A DNA stretch of 5,821 nt, taken from assembly GCA_007130445.1 (NCBI GenBank), contig SLSM01000004.1, positions 1 through 5,821 of the forward strand, read 5' to 3'. Both the position numbers and the translations under genes were made by a program. Under the pieces are notes generated by a model. That model was not told the origin of the DNA, ran no database searches, and saw only the letters and a list, made by a program, of their open reading frames with translations. Below, piece by piece: positions 1 through 5,181 of this stretch (positions are counted from its first letter, which is position 1; each line of letters begins with the position of its first letter). This stretch comes from Trueperaceae bacterium. GTDB taxonomy: Bacteria > Deinococcota > Deinococci > Deinococcales > Trueperaceae.

Positions 1-50
1 ACCACACACCAGAATGCGAACAGGGCGACGCTCGTCTTCAGGGTGCGCAC
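1..50 (-). CDS. Start of a leftward exported or membrane protein (partial, cut by window edge)
   Basis: Reading leftward from a GTG at 50-48, the frame stays open to the window edge and encodes MRTLKTSVALFAFWCV. This is a basic N-terminus followed by a hydrophobic run, as in a signal peptide or first membrane segment. A GGAGGT Shine-Dalgarno sequence sits at 64-59, nine bases before the start codon, and decides this start. A TAnnnT-type -10 box (TACCCT, 83-78) lies upstream. Only 16 codons are visible, so no family can be assigned. The gene would be divergent from the glutamate dehydrogenase gene and share its upstream region. The ribosome binding site plus hydrophobic start is good but short evidence. 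Confidence 0.55.
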   Translation of the reverse strand, partial: MRTLKTSVALFAFWCV

Positions 51-77
51 GGACGACGACCTCCGCCGTTCAGCGAG

Positions 78-83
78 AGGGTA
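78..83 (-). promoter_or_regulatory. Possible -10 box for the leftward edge gene
   Basis: TACCCT on the - strand matches TAnnnT. It would place the transcript start near 71-72, leaving about 20 bases of leader that contain the GGAGGT at 64-59. No convincing -35 box is seen 16-18 bases upstream, so this rests on spacing alone. Confidence 0.3.
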
Positions 84-131
84 CGAGCGTGAACGCGGCC
101 ACGGGAGCGGCGTGGTGCGTCGACGACGGCG

Positions 132-153
132 CCGGCCGAGCGGACTCGGCCGG
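132..153. repeat. Perfect 9-bp inverted repeat (hairpin) in the divergent intergenic region
   Basis: CCGGCCGAG at 132-140 is the exact reverse complement of CTCGGCCGG at 145-153, with a 4-base loop (CGGA). There is no T-run on either side, so it is not a standard intrinsic terminator. It lies between the two divergent genes, about 130 bases before the dehydrogenase start. It could be a protein-binding palindrome or a structured leader element. The rest of 51-281 holds the two start regions, the GCCGCGGCGGT repeats and no gene I can support. Confidence 0.5.
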
Positions 154-211
154 ACGAAACGGGTTCACCCGCATGCTGGCGCGTGCGGTGGTCGTCGCGC
201 CAGGGACAGAT

Positions 212-241
212 GCCGCGGCGGTGTGCATGGGCCGCGGCGGT
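212..241 (+). repeat. 11-bp direct repeat upstream of the glutamate dehydrogenase gene
   Basis: GCCGCGGCGGT occurs at 212-222 and again, identically, at 231-241, a 19-base period (a little under two helical turns). The second copy abuts and shares one base with a TAnnnT box (TACGCT, 241-246). If that box is the -10, the repeats occupy the -20 to -50 region, a plausible place for a regulator. A chance origin is possible in DNA this GC-rich. Confidence 0.4.
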
Positions 242-246
242 ACGCT
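241..246 (+). promoter_or_regulatory. Possible -10 box of the gdhA-FNT operon
   Basis: TACGCT fits TAnnnT and would start the transcript near 253, giving a leader of about 29 bases that includes the GGGGG at 269-273. No recognisable -35 lies 16-18 bases upstream. Weak on its own. Confidence 0.25.
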
Positions 247-281
247 GACCGCACGTCACGATCTGTATGGGGGTTCGACCC

Positions 282-1634
282 ATGACCGATGGAGATGCCA
301 CCTCCCCGCTCCGGACCGTGCTGCGCGCGGTGGTCGCGCGCGACCCACACGAGCGAGCGTTCCACCGCGCCGTCCACGACGTGTTCGCATCGCTCGGGCC
401 ACTATGCGAGGAGCATCCGGAGTACGCCGAGGCGGGCGTGTTCGAGCGCCTCGTGGAAGCAGAGCGCCAGCTGCTGTTCCGCGTCCCCTGGGTCGACGAC
501 GGCGGCACGGTGCGCGTGCAGCGCGGCTACCGCGTCGGCTGGAGCAGCGCGCTCGGGCCGTACAAGGGCGGCCTGCGCTTCCACCCGAGGGTCGACCTCG
601 CTGGGATCAAGGCGCTCGCCTTCGAGCAGACGGTCAAGAACGCCCTCACCGGCCTCGCGATCGGCGGCGCCAAGGGCGGCGCCGACTTCGACCCCAAGGG
701 CAAGAGCGAGGGCGAGGTGATGCGCTTCTGCCAGAGCTTCATGACCGTGCTGCACCATCACCTGGGTGAGCACGAGGACGTGCCCGCGGGCGACATGGGC
801 GTGGGCGAGCGCGAGCTCGGCTTCATGTACGGCCAGTACGTGCGCCTCACGCGGCGCTACGAGGCCGGGGCGCTGACCGGCAAGGGGATCGGCTGGGGCG
901 GCTCGGCCGGCCGCACGCAGGCCACCGGATACGGCGCCGTCTACTTCCTGGAGCACGCCCTCCACGAGCGCGACGAGGCATTGGACGGCAAGCGCGCCGT
1001 CGTGTCCGGGAGCGGCAACGTGGCGATCTACGCGATGGAGAAGCTCACCGAGCTCGGCGCCACGGTGGTCGCCTGCTCCGACTCGAGCGGCACGATCGTC
1101 GACGACGAGGGCATCGACGTGGAGCTCGTCAAGGCGCTCAAGGAGCGGCGCCGCGAGCGCCTCTCGGTCTACGCCGACGAGCGCTCCCGGGCCGAGTACC
1201 GCGAGGGCGCGGCGGTGTGGGACGTGCCATGCGACCTCGCGCTGCCGTGCGCGACGCAGGACGAACTCGACGAGCGCGACGCCCGCCGGCTCGTCGGCAA
1301 TGGCTGCTTCGCCGTCGCGGAGGGCGCCAACATGCCCTGCACCGCGGAGGCGATCACCGTGTTCCGCGACGCCGACACGATCTTCTGCCCCGGCAAGGCG
1401 GCGAACGCCGGCGGCGTGAGCGTATCGGTGCTCGAGATGCAACAGAACGCGCGCCGCGAGACGTGGAGCCTCGACCACGTCGACGCCCGCCTGCACGAGG
1501 TGATGCACGACGTGTTCAGGCGCTGCCACGAGACCGCCGAGGCGTACGGGGCGCCGGGCGATTACGTGGTCGGCGCCAACGTGGCCGGGGTGCGGCGCGT
1601 CGCCGAGGCGATGCTGTCGCTGGGCGTGACGTGA
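282..1634 (+). CDS. gdhA: NADP-type glutamate dehydrogenase
   Basis: Catalyses reversible reductive amination of 2-oxoglutarate with ammonium to L-glutamate in the cytoplasm. The 450 residues match the usual hexameric bacterial NADP enzyme (about 450). Visible motifs: substrate-binding GPYKGGLRFHP (Lys95), FEQTVKNALTG (Lys119), the catalytic-lysine loop IGGAKGG (Lys131), PAGDMGVG with the catalytic Asp171, the Rossmann loop GSGNVA (243-248), and SDSSG (266-270), the stretch that contacts the 2'-phosphate in NADP-dependent members. Then come LPCATQDELD, AEGANMP and CPGKAANAGGVSVSVLEM. In the last, the usual T-S-G-L is V-S-V-L, keeping the serine but losing the glycine. I chose ATG 282, eight bases after GGGGG, over in-frame ATG 267, which has no ribosome binding site. 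The stop overlaps the next gene's start by four bases, so the two are almost certainly co-transcribed. Confidence 0.97.
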   Translation: MTDGDATSPLRTVLRAVVARDPHERAFHRAVHDVFASLGPLCEEHPEYAEAGVFERLVEAERQLLFRVPWVDDGGTVRVQRGYRVGWSSALGPYKGGLRFHPRVDLAGIKALAFEQTVKNALTGLAIGGAKGGADFDPKGKSEGEVMRFCQSFMTVLHHHLGEHEDVPAGDMGVGERELGFMYGQYVRLTRRYEAGALTGKGIGWGGSAGRTQATGYGAVYFLEHALHERDEALDGKRAVVSGSGNVAIYAMEKLTELGATVVACSDSSGTIVDDEGIDVELVKALKERRRERLSVYADERSRAEYREGAAVWDVPCDLALPCATQDELDERDARRLVGNGCFAVAEGANMPCTAEAITVFRDADTIFCPGKAANAGGVSVSVLEMQQNARRETWSLDHVDARLHEVMHDVFRRCHETAEAYGAPGDYVVGANVAGVRRVAEAMLSLGVT

Positions 1635-2443
1635 CGGTCCCCACCGCCACCACCAGCGACGCCTACGCACCGCAGGCCGTCGCGCTGCGCGTGCGCGACC
1701 TTGGCGTGGCGAAGCTGCGCAGACCGACCTTCCCGACCTTCGTCCTGAGCGTCTTGGCGGGCGCGTTCATCGCGCTCGGTTCCCTGTTCTTCGTGGTCGT
1801 CGTCACGGGCAGCACCCTGGGCTTCGGCGTCACCCGCATGCTCGGCGGCGTCGCCTTCAGCCTGGGACTGATCCTCGTGGTGGTCGCGGGCGCCGAGCTG
1901 TTCACCGGCAACGTCCTGATCGCGATGGCGTGGGCGTCGCGCCTCGTGGGCACGGCCGAGGTGCTGCGCCACTGGGCCCTCACGTTCGCGGGCAACGCCG
2001 TCGGCGCGCTCGGCACGGTGGGGCTGGTGTGGCTCGGCGGGATCCACACGTTCTCGGGTGGCGACGTCGGCGCCACCGTCCTCGCCATCGCCGAGCACAA
2101 GACCGGCCTCGGCGTGCTGGCGCTGCTCGCGCTCGGCACGCTCTGCAACGCGCTCGTGTGCCTGGCGGTGTGGCTGGCGCAGGCGGCCCGCAGCGTGACC
2201 GACAAGGTGCTCGCCATCGTCTTCCCCATCAGCGCCTTCGTGGCGGTGGGCGCCGAGCACTCGATCGCCAACCTCTTCTTGCTGCCGTGGGCGTGGGTCC
2301 TCGCTGGCTTCGACCCCGCGCTGGTCGTCGCCTCGCTCGTCAACGTGGCGGCGGTGACCGTCGGCAACGTGCTCGGTGGGACGGTCCTCGTCGCCGGGGT
2401 GTACTGGCTGGCGTACCTTCGGGGGGCGCCCGACACTGCCTGA
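1631..2443 (+). CDS. Formate/nitrite transporter (FNT) family channel, FocA/NirC type
   Basis: Predicted inner-membrane pentameric channel for small monovalent anions or their acids (formate, nitrite, hydrosulfide in characterised members). The 270 residues fit the family and show six hydrophobic segments (about 37-58, 71-92, 115-137, 159-184, 193-209, 231-262). Both FNT signatures are present: GAELFTGN (87-94) and CNALVCLA (172-179). GAEHSIANLF (207-216) carries the pore histidine, His210, equivalent to FocA His209. Asn173 matches FocA Asn172, and Lys28 probably the conserved N-terminal lysine. The start is the GTG at 1631, which overlaps the dehydrogenase stop (GTGA). There is no strong ribosome binding site, so translation is probably coupled to gdhA. 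I see no formate (pfl, fdh) or nitrite (nir) enzyme gene beside it, so FocA, NirC or another subtype cannot be chosen. The pairing with gdhA suggests a nitrogen role by inference only. Confidence 0.93.
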   Translation: MTVPTATTSDAYAPQAVALRVRDLGVAKLRRPTFPTFVLSVLAGAFIALGSLFFVVVVTGSTLGFGVTRMLGGVAFSLGLILVVVAGAELFTGNVLIAMAWASRLVGTAEVLRHWALTFAGNAVGALGTVGLVWLGGIHTFSGGDVGATVLAIAEHKTGLGVLALLALGTLCNALVCLAVWLAQAARSVTDKVLAIVFPISAFVAVGAEHSIANLFLLPWAWVLAGFDPALVVASLVNVAAVTVGNVLGGTVLVAGVYWLAYLRGAPDTA

Positions 2444-2548
2444 ACCCGGACGCCACGTGCACAGCTCCGACGATGAAGCTCGCTTCAGGTGATGCGCACG
2501 GTGCGTCGCCGATCCCGCTGCTAGCCTTCGAGGAACGAGGGGGTCTCC
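2444..2548 (+). promoter_or_regulatory. Intergenic region with probable promoter and RBS for the DUF4384 protein
   Basis: A TAnnnT box, TAGCCT at 2522-2527 (within TGCTAGCCT), precedes a purine-rich GAGGGGG ribosome binding site at about 2537-2543, which sits six bases before the ATG at 2549. No clear -35 box is seen at the usual spacing. A CGCAC-G-GTGCG imperfect palindrome at 2495-2505 lies where a -35 or operator would be. A weak 5-bp hairpin (2474-2487) after the channel gene has no T-run and is a poor terminator candidate, so some read-through from the upstream operon is possible. Confidence 0.4.
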
Positions 2549-3667
2549 ATGGCGCTATCGACATCCCGTTCCACACTGATCCTGGCGGTCCTGCTGCACT
2601 GCTCGATCGCCGTCGCGCAGCGCATCGTCGTCGAACCTCAGGCGATCGTCGTCAACCCCGTGCCCGCGTTCGACGTCGAGGTCTGGGTCGGTCGCGACCC
2701 GACGGGTCGCACCGAACCGTCGTACGCGGTCGGCGAGCCGATCGAGATCACCGTGCGAACCAGCGAGGACGCCTACGTGTACCTCTACAGCGTCAGCGCG
2801 TCGGGCGAGATCGTGCAGATCCTGCCCAACCGATACGACGACGGCGGGCGCGATCCCTTCGTCCGCGCCCGCGTCACGCGCACCTTCCCGCCGCAGGGCG
2901 CGCGCTACGCCTTCGTGGTCGAGGTGCCCACGGGCCTCGCCAAGGTGATCGCCGTGGCGTCCCTGGAGCCGCTCGACACGGGCACGCTCGCGTCGTTCAC
3001 GAGCGAGGCGGCGTTCACGGCGACGTCGCGCCTGGGCGAGGAGGGCTTCGCGCGCGCACTCTCGATCATCGTGGAGCCCTTGCCGCAGGACGCGTGGGTC
3101 ACGGCCACCGCGCTGTACTACGTGGGCCGACGACCGGCGCAGGGTGCGTTCGGCACGATCGCGGTCACCTCGCGCCCCGCGAGCGCCGAGGTGTTCGTCG
3201 ACGGCGCGTTCGCGGGTTTCACGCCGCTCCGCTACGGCGTGCGCCCGGGCTCGTACGAGGCGGAGGTGCGCGCGCCCGCGCACTCGAGCGCGCGCGAGAC
3301 GGTGGTGGTGCAGCCGGATCGTGTCTCAGACGTCGATGTGGCACTCATGCCCGACGCGCGTCCGGTCGCGCCCAGGGCCGAGCCGATCAACCCTTTCCTC
3401 GGGCTGCTCCCGTACCCCGGCTCCGAGGTGACGCACCAGAGCATCGACGGCCGCGACTCGGAGACGACCTTCACCGCCTCGGCGCGCCTCCGCGACGTTT
3501 ACGAGCACTTCCACGCACAGCTGATCGCCGACGGTTGGCGACGCACCGATCTCGAGGTCGACGACGACGAGATCGAAGCCGAGTACCGGCGCGACGGCCT
3601 CACCTTCGAGCTCGAACTCGAACGCGACGGTCGTGATCGTTACGAGCTCGAGATCGACTTCGATTGA
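2549..3667 (+). CDS. Exported DUF4384 and PEGA domain protein with an acidic C-terminal domain
   Basis: A 372-residue protein of unknown function acting outside the cytoplasm. Residues 1-23 form a signal peptide (hydrophobic LILAVLLHCSIAVA, cleavage probably AVA|Q). Cys18 follows His and so does not make a lipobox. Residues about 40-190 resemble DUF4384: AYVYLYSVSASGEIVQILPN (75-94) is typical, as is the FPPQGARYAF segment. Residues 202-267 are a PEGA domain (GTIAVTSRPASAEVFVDGAF... TPLRYGVRPGSYEAEV), a small beta domain of envelope proteins. Residues 279-372 form a third unit: PYPGSEVT, a helix with YEHFHAQLIADGWRRT, then alternating acidic beta strands (LTFELELERD). I know no family name for it. 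Strong GAGGGGG ribosome binding site; it probably has its own promoter. DUF4384 plus PEGA is known in envelope proteins of Deinococcota, which supports the taxonomic guess. It is convergent with the hydrolase gene. Confidence 0.85.
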   Translation: MALSTSRSTLILAVLLHCSIAVAQRIVVEPQAIVVNPVPAFDVEVWVGRDPTGRTEPSYAVGEPIEITVRTSEDAYVYLYSVSASGEIVQILPNRYDDGGRDPFVRARVTRTFPPQGARYAFVVEVPTGLAKVIAVASLEPLDTGTLASFTSEAAFTATSRLGEEGFARALSIIVEPLPQDAWVTATALYYVGRRPAQGAFGTIAVTSRPASAEVFVDGAFAGFTPLRYGVRPGSYEAEVRAPAHSSARETVVVQPDRVSDVDVALMPDARPVAPRAEPINPFLGLLPYPGSEVTHQSIDGRDSETTFTASARLRDVYEHFHAQLIADGWRRTDLEVDDDEIEAEYRRDGLTFELELERDGRDRYELEIDFD

Positions 3668-3721
3668 CGACTCGGTCGGTGGCACGGCGCGCGTTTCCGT
3701 GAGCGACGGGGCGGCCGCCGC

Positions 3722-3743
3722 CTCCGAGCAGCGCACCTCGGAG
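3722..3743. terminator. Possible bidirectional hairpin between convergent genes
   Basis: CTCCGAG (3722-3728) and CTCGGAG (3737-3743) form a perfect 7-bp stem with an 8-base loop, in the 78-base gap between the two convergent stop codons (3667 and 3746). A GGCGGCCGCC palindrome (3710-3719) is next to it. No T-run follows on either strand, so termination would be inefficient or factor-assisted. The position is the main argument. Confidence 0.4.
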
Positions 3744-3745
3744 CG

Positions 3746-4594
3746 TCAGGCCGAGGCCAGGTGCCCGAGGAGCAGCGCGTTCACCTCGGCCGCACGGTGG
3801 ATCGTGACACCGTGGGCCGCATCGGGGATGCAGACGAAGCGCGCGCCGGGGATCGCGGCCGCGAGCGCGCGCCCGAAGCTCGGCGGGGCGATCGGGTCGT
3901 ACTCCGCGCTCATCACCAGCGTCGGGACCTCTGGTAGCTGGCCGAACCGCTGGCGTGCGTCGTAACGCCGGAGCGCGGCGAGTTGCGCGTCGACGACGTC
4001 TGGCTGCTCGGCTAGATCGTGGCCGAAGCGCGGCGCGAGGGCCGTGGCGAGCTCGTCGAGCTCTGCGCCACGCAGCGCGCTGGGTGGGAGCACCAACCGA
4101 AGGAACGCATGCCGGCGCGCCCGGGCACTCCCGAAGGTCGCCGCGATGCCGAGCCGCGCGATCGGCCAGGTCAGGCGCGTCGCGTCGCGACCACGCACGA
4201 CGCAGCACAGGAGCGCCAGGCTGAGTGCGCGCGCAGACACTGCGGCCACCTCGAGCGCGACAAGAGCGCCGAGCGAGTGACCGACCAGATGCGCGGCGTC
4301 CCAGCCCTGCGCGTCCATGAGCGCCACCACGTCGCCCGCCAGCCGTTCGACGGTGACCGCCCCGGCCGTCGGCTGGCTGGCGCCCATGCCGCGGTGGTCG
4401 AAGCTGAGGCAGGCGAACGCCTCGCTCAGCGCGTCCACCTGCGGCGCCCAGCCGTCGCCGTGCAGGCCGACGCCCTGGATGAGTACCACCGGCACCCCCG
4501 CGCCGTGGACGCGGTACGCGAACGTGCAGCCGTCGTGCGGCAGCGAACCGGCACCAATCCCGTCGTGCGCTCGCCGAGCCTCGTTGTCGAGCAT
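3746..4594 (-). CDS. Alpha/beta hydrolase (single-domain, about 282 residues)
   Basis: Cytoplasmic hydrolase of the alpha/beta-hydrolase-1 family; no signal peptide. Numbered from ATG 4594: the oxyanion-side strand and loop VVLIQGVGLHGDGW (36-49), FDHRGMGAS (65-73), nucleophile elbow GHSLG with Ser107, acid Asp233 in SAEYDPIAPP, and catalytic His261 in PDAAHGV. The triad is complete and correctly ordered. The same residues occur in esterases, lactonases, haloperoxidase-like and 3-oxoadipate enol-lactonase-like proteins. The substrate cannot be told, and no pathway genes flank it. An in-frame GTG at 4609 would add five residues (MYAPA). I prefer ATG 4594 because neither start has a ribosome binding site and a TATGCT box ends six bases before this ATG, the layout of a leaderless transcript. 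It is transcribed from its own promoter next to a repeat-rich operator-like region. Confidence 0.9.
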   Translation of the reverse strand: MLDNEARRAHDGIGAGSLPHDGCTFAYRVHGAGVPVVLIQGVGLHGDGWAPQVDALSEAFACLSFDHRGMGASQPTAGAVTVERLAGDVVALMDAQGWDAAHLVGHSLGALVALEVAAVSARALSLALLCCVVRGRDATRLTWPIARLGIAATFGSARARRHAFLRLVLPPSALRGAELDELATALAPRFGHDLAEQPDVVDAQLAALRRYDARQRFGQLPEVPTLVMSAEYDPIAPPSFGRALAAAIPGARFVCIPDAAHGVTIHRAAEVNALLLGHLASA

Positions 4595-4600
4595 GGCGGG

Positions 4601-4606
4601 AGCATA
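4601..4606 (-). promoter_or_regulatory. Putative leaderless -10 box of the hydrolase gene
   Basis: TATGCT on the - strand is followed by six bases (CCCGCC) and then ATG at 4594, so transcription would begin at or next to the start codon. The absence of a Shine-Dalgarno sequence agrees. The best -35 candidate is TTCACG (4631-4626), four of six matches to TTGACA, but its 19-base spacer is long. Leaderless mRNAs with a TAnnnT box just upstream of the ATG are known to be common in Deinococcus. Confidence 0.45.
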
Positions 4607-4637
4607 CACGTGAGGCCGTGGTCACCGTGAACACGTG
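4607..4637. repeat. Cluster of CAC/GTG inverted repeats (operator-like)
   Basis: Immediately upstream of the hydrolase -10 box there are four overlapping small palindromes: CACGTG (4607-4612), GTGGTCAC (4618-4625), GTGAACAC (4627-4634) and CACGTG (4632-4637). The two GTG-nn-CAC sites are nine bases apart and the two CACGTG sites 25 bases apart. The cluster spans the expected -35 region, so a bound protein would block or assist the polymerase. A 7-bp hairpin with one G-T pair (4637-4654) follows. The remaining stretch to 4740 has no gene I can support. Confidence 0.4.
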
Positions 4638-4727
4638 GCGGCGAGGTCGTCGCCGCGGGAGCGGGCACGCCTTCACGCTCAGACGGTGCTTGCCGCGCGT
4701 GTCGTTGGCGCCCGTCGCTCAACGGCG

Positions 4728-4740
4728 CGCCGACTCGGCG
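4728..4740 (-). other. Small hairpin directly after the small membrane protein stop
   Basis: CGCCG-ACT-CGGCG forms a 5-bp stem right behind the stop codon of the small membrane protein gene. A second imperfect stem (about 4710-4728, ACGG/CCGT core) follows. Neither is followed by a T-run. They may form a weak terminator for the small gene; confidence is low because short GC palindromes are frequent here. Confidence 0.25.
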
Positions 4741-4920
4741 TCAGAACCCGCCGACCATGCCTCCGAACAACCCTGCGAACAGCGCACCCACGATCGCCCA
4801 CACGACGGCGAGGATGATGCCGGCCGGGATGGCGGCGATTGACACCTTCACGAGCATCCAGACCAAGTTGCCGAACGGGATGTCCAACCGAGTGATCGTG
4901 ACGTTCATGTCGTTGTTCAC
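4741..4920 (-). CDS. Small hydrophobic membrane protein, 59 residues
   Basis: A short frame read leftward from GTG 4920 to TGA 4743-4741. A GGAGG Shine-Dalgarno sequence (4931-4927) lies six bases upstream of the GTG; the internal ATG at 4908 would be 18 bases away, so GTG is preferred. The product begins with a polar stretch (about residues 1-13, ending LDIP), then FGNLVWMLVKVSIAAIPAG, then a very hydrophobic run IILAVVWAIVGALFAG, ending in glycine-rich LFGGMVGGF. It probably has one or two membrane segments, hinged at the Pro-Ala-Gly near residue 33. There is no Cys pair and no charged C-terminus. I do not recognise a named family and give no function. It lies between tRNA-Ala with its terminator and the hydrolase, in the same direction as both. 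A TATCGT box at 4943-4938 could be its -10 but would leave a leader of only about 11 bases. Confidence 0.7.
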   Translation of the reverse strand: MNNDMNVTITRLDIPFGNLVWMLVKVSIAAIPAGIILAVVWAIVGALFAGLFGGMVGGF

Positions 4921-5001
4921 GAGGGGCCTCCGTCGACACGATAGGGCTCGGCCGACGGCCCCGACGTGAAGAACCTGCCGCCACGAGGTGTTGCGCGTAA
5001 C

Positions 5002-5033
5002 GACGACGGCCGCGGTGGTCCGCGGCCGTCGTC
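5002..5033 (-). terminator. Strong hairpin terminator downstream of tRNA-Ala
   Basis: A perfect 14-bp GC-rich stem (5002-5015 paired with 5020-5033) with a 4-base loop begins five bases after the encoded CCA of the tRNA. On the - strand it is followed by GTTACG, so there is no real T-run. Position and stability strongly suggest a 3' terminator or processing structure for the tRNA transcript, and it would also shield the small membrane protein gene from read-through. Confidence 0.7.
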
Positions 5034-5037
5034 ATCG

Positions 5038-5113
<76 letters not shown>

Positions 5114-5123
5114 ACGTCGGCAA

Positions 5124-5138
5124 CCCTCTCGTGGAGGG
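5124..5138 (-). other. Short hairpin in the tRNA 5' leader
   Basis: CCCTC (5124-5128) and GAGGG (5134-5138) form a 5-bp stem with a 5-base loop between the predicted transcript start (about 5140) and the first base of the tRNA. It may influence 5' end processing by RNase P, or be chance. Confidence 0.3.
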
Positions 5139-5146
5139 CGACCCGT

Positions 5147-5175
5147 AGGTTACCGGTGCGCCAGGGGCGTGTCAA
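5147..5175 (-). promoter_or_regulatory. Sigma-70 type promoter of tRNA-Ala
   Basis: A perfect -35 box TTGACA (5175-5170), a 17-base spacer and a -10 box TAACCT (5152-5147) are read on the - strand. This predicts a start near 5140 and a precursor leader of about 27 bases. It is the best promoter in the window. The -35 box lies only six bases beyond the last base of the VapC stop codon. Confidence 0.82.
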
Positions 5176-5181
5176 GGAACC

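Noticed and set aside
14..769. Open frame of 251 codons on the + strand, including a GTG at 89 with a purine-rich run before it
   Set aside because: Most of it overlaps gdhA in another frame, and the product is Arg/Ala/Gly-rich low-complexity sequence typical of GC-rich shadow frames.
402..1670. Long - strand open frame opposite gdhA (422 codons)
   Set aside because: Antisense frames stay open because of strong third-position GC bias. The product is His/Ala/Arg/Val-rich with no domain, and gdhA is certain.
1663..2436. Open - strand frame opposite the FNT channel
   Set aside because: Ser/Thr/Ala/Pro-rich shadow of a clear membrane channel gene; no ribosome binding site or motif.
2454..2459. 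A third CACGTG site after the FNT channel gene
   Set aside because: A single 6-base palindrome without the neighbouring GTG-nn-CAC sites; likely chance.
1930..3636. 568-codon + strand frame spanning the channel and DUF4384 genes
   Set aside because: It crosses the real stop, promoter and start of two well-supported genes and encodes Arg-rich sequence without domains.
3600..4676. 358-codon - strand frame over the hydrolase gene
   Set aside because: Out of frame with the complete Ser-Asp-His hydrolase; Arg/Ala-rich product and no ribosome binding site.
4706..4765. tRNA-like stretch (GCCCGTCGCTCAACGGCG resembles an acceptor plus D-arm)
   Set aside because: No anticodon arm or TTCGAAT-type T-arm follows, and the small membrane protein gene ends inside it.
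4930..4958. CCGTCG / CGACGG inverted repeat around the TATCGT box before the small membrane protein
   Set aside because: Only six bases per arm with a 17-base gap; expected by chance in this composition.
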